NCBI GenBank assembly: GCA_023457895.1
Contig: JAEXAY010000025.1
Location: forward strand, 48,865-112,864
Direction of reading: 5' to 3'
DNA from: Pseudomonadota bacterium
GTDB lineage: Bacteria > Pseudomonadota > Alphaproteobacteria > Sphingomonadales > Sphingomonadaceae
Length of the DNA: 64,000 nt
Under the pieces are notes generated by a model that saw only the letters and a program-made list of their open reading frames with translations, did no database searches and was not told where the DNA came from. The position numbers and the translations under genes were made by a program. Below, piece after piece: positions 59,703 to 64,000 of the stretch (the stretch's first letter is position 1; each line of letters starts with the position of its first letter).

Positions 59703-60212
59703 TCAGAGCGCGCGGCACTGGTCCTCCTTGTTGCCCTCGACGATATTCTGACCGCCGGTGGGCGCCGGTACGTTGGACTTGCACTGGAGATTGCCGTCAA
59801 CCCGGTTGCGGGTCACCCGCTGTGTGCCGCGGTTGGAAAAGAGCTGGATGTCGCCATTGACGCGGACGCCATTGATGCTGGCGCTGCCACCTTGCTTGAG
59901 CTGGATATTGCCGTCGACACGCGATGCACCGCTCACCTGCACCGAGCGGTGATTTTCGCCCTGGATGTTACCGTCGACACGGATGCCCGAGGCGCGGAGC
60001 GAGGCGCCGCGATAGACTTTGACATTGCCTTTGACGACGGTGCCGGAAAGAACGCAGCTGGCCCCGGCAGGAACCGCGATATCGCCGTCAATGGTGCGCG
60101 TACCGATCGACCCGCGGCACGAGATTTCATCGGCCATCGCCGGCGCGGGAAGGGCCATCGCGGCAGCCGCTCCGGCAGCCGCCAACGTCAAACTTCTGGT
60201 CAAGATACGCAT
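59703..60212 (-). CDS. Exported repeat protein with VDGNIQ repeats
   Basis: Protein of 169 aa with signal peptide (about 1-28) and a single-domain beta-helix-like repeat: G-N-V-K-V, V-D-G-N-I-Q-G, V-D-G-N-I-Q-L, V-N-G-D-I-Q-L and V-D-G-N-L-Q, spaced about 20-24 residues. Two or three cysteines at the ends may form a disulfide. No named family is certain (polymer-forming/bactofilin-like or DUF3060-like). ATG 60212 has GGAG seven bases upstream. Confidence 0.62.
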   Translation of the reverse strand: MRILTRSLTLAAAGAAAAMALPAPAMADEISCRGSIGTRTIDGDIAVPAGASCVLSGTVVKGNVKVYRGASLRASGIRVDGNIQGENHRSVQVSGASRVDGNIQLKQGGSASINGVRVNGDIQLFSNRGTQRVTRNRVDGNLQCKSNVPAPTGGQNIVEGNKEDQCRAL

Positions 60213-60644
60213 TGCCATTCTCCTTTTTCACTTCGCTGGTTAACTTCGATCAGTTGTAAACTCCCTTGTGTTGCTGGTTGCTGACCGGACCGTTCACACA
60301 GGGTTAGTCTGCGGGTAAGTCCGCGCAGGCATAAGCGGGGGATAAGCCGGAGGGCGTTTTGCGAGAAGGCCGAGAAGGCTTTGTGCCCACGCACTAGACA
60401 AATCCCACACCCGCTCCTATATCCGCCGCTCACCGCATCCGGATCGGGAAGGGTGGCCCCGCGCAGGCTGACCCAGGGATAGAGATGGAAGAGCGGCTCC
60501 AAAACGCGTGACAGCTCATGGCAGGCTCCGGCAAGGGGCTGAAAGCCTTGGGCTTTTTCGCGTTTTGCGCGTCTGAAATGCACTGATCCGCGCTTGCCCG
60601 CTGCATCACCCGGGCGAGCGCCATTACAAGAGGCGAATCGACAC
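60213..60644 (+). promoter_or_regulatory. rpoB upstream leader with attenuator-like hairpin
   Basis: 432 bp between the exported repeat protein (minus) and rpoB (plus), with no gene. A small hairpin GAAAGCC-ttg-GGCTTTTT at 60541-60558, about 87 bp before rpoB, resembles an attenuator or weak terminator. The stretch must hold the rpoB promoter, since rplL is terminated 8.8 kb upstream. I cannot define the promoter boxes. Confidence 0.5.

Positions 60645-64000
<3,356 letters not shown>

Overview
The window looks like chromosome of a high-GC alphaproteobacterium, most likely a sphingomonad (Sphingomonadaceae, Sphingopyxis/Sphingomonas-like). This rests on the Entner-Doudoroff cluster, the NDUFA12-DUF2155-aat and crcB-rluA-HAD-ATP12 neighbourhoods, tRNA-Trp directly before secE-nusG, a coniferyl aldehyde dehydrogenase, and dispersed palindromic repeats of a type common in that family. 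Genus was not tested by any search. I see no prophage, integron, insertion sequence or CRISPR array.

Layout. 1-7.2 kb: a partial exported protein, hemW, xerC, a GAF sensor kinase with a methyltransferase-like membrane protein, small SAM enzymes, an entericidin-like lipoprotein, a DMT exporter and a decayed dctA tail. 7.2-19.6 kb: tRNA-Leu(CAA), coniferyl aldehyde dehydrogenase, zwf-edd-eda, a HI0933-type flavoprotein, a Tat-lipoprotein intradiol dioxygenase, a zinc protease and an acyl-CoA synthetase/crotonase pair. Two copies of an unexplained ~350-bp intergenic element flank this stretch (about 7384 and 19243). 19.6-28.5 kb, minus strand: crcB-rluA-FMN protein-HAD-2TM protein-ATP12, two PilZ proteins, a ferredoxin-NADP reductase, tRNA-Gln(CTG), and a telA-xpaC-like-truncated haemoglobin operon. 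28.7-41.7 kb: typA, DUF4424, DUF3297, a CHAP protein, a ParA-like ATPase, a GGDEF-EAL protein, a fatty acyl-AMP ligase, recX-DUF192-NDUFA12-DUF2155, aat and an HTH protein.

41.9-64 kb is the secE-nusG-rplK-rplA-rplJ-rplL-rpoB region, but it is split into pieces. A two-domain PPC protein lies between nusG and rplK. A trimeric autotransporter adhesin, an AraC regulator and a proline-rich membrane protein lie between rplA and rplJ. About 8.8 kb (hydrolase, ABC-F, MTA/SAH nucleosidase, CPBP protease, PagL, ABC exporter, broken response regulator, cytochrome b, beta-repeat exported protein) lies between rplL and rpoB. Each ribosomal block has its own leader or terminator hairpins, so they are probably separate transcription units. 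rpoB runs off the right edge.

Most genes are housekeeping or ordinary accessory genes. The best candidates for follow-up are the duplicated intergenic element with paired 9-mer motifs, the broken-up ribosomal/RNA polymerase cluster with an adhesin downstream of a heptanucleotide repeat, the long antisense overlap of aat and DUF2155, and two gene remnants (dctA and an OmpR-type regulator). All functions come from reading motifs; no database search was run.
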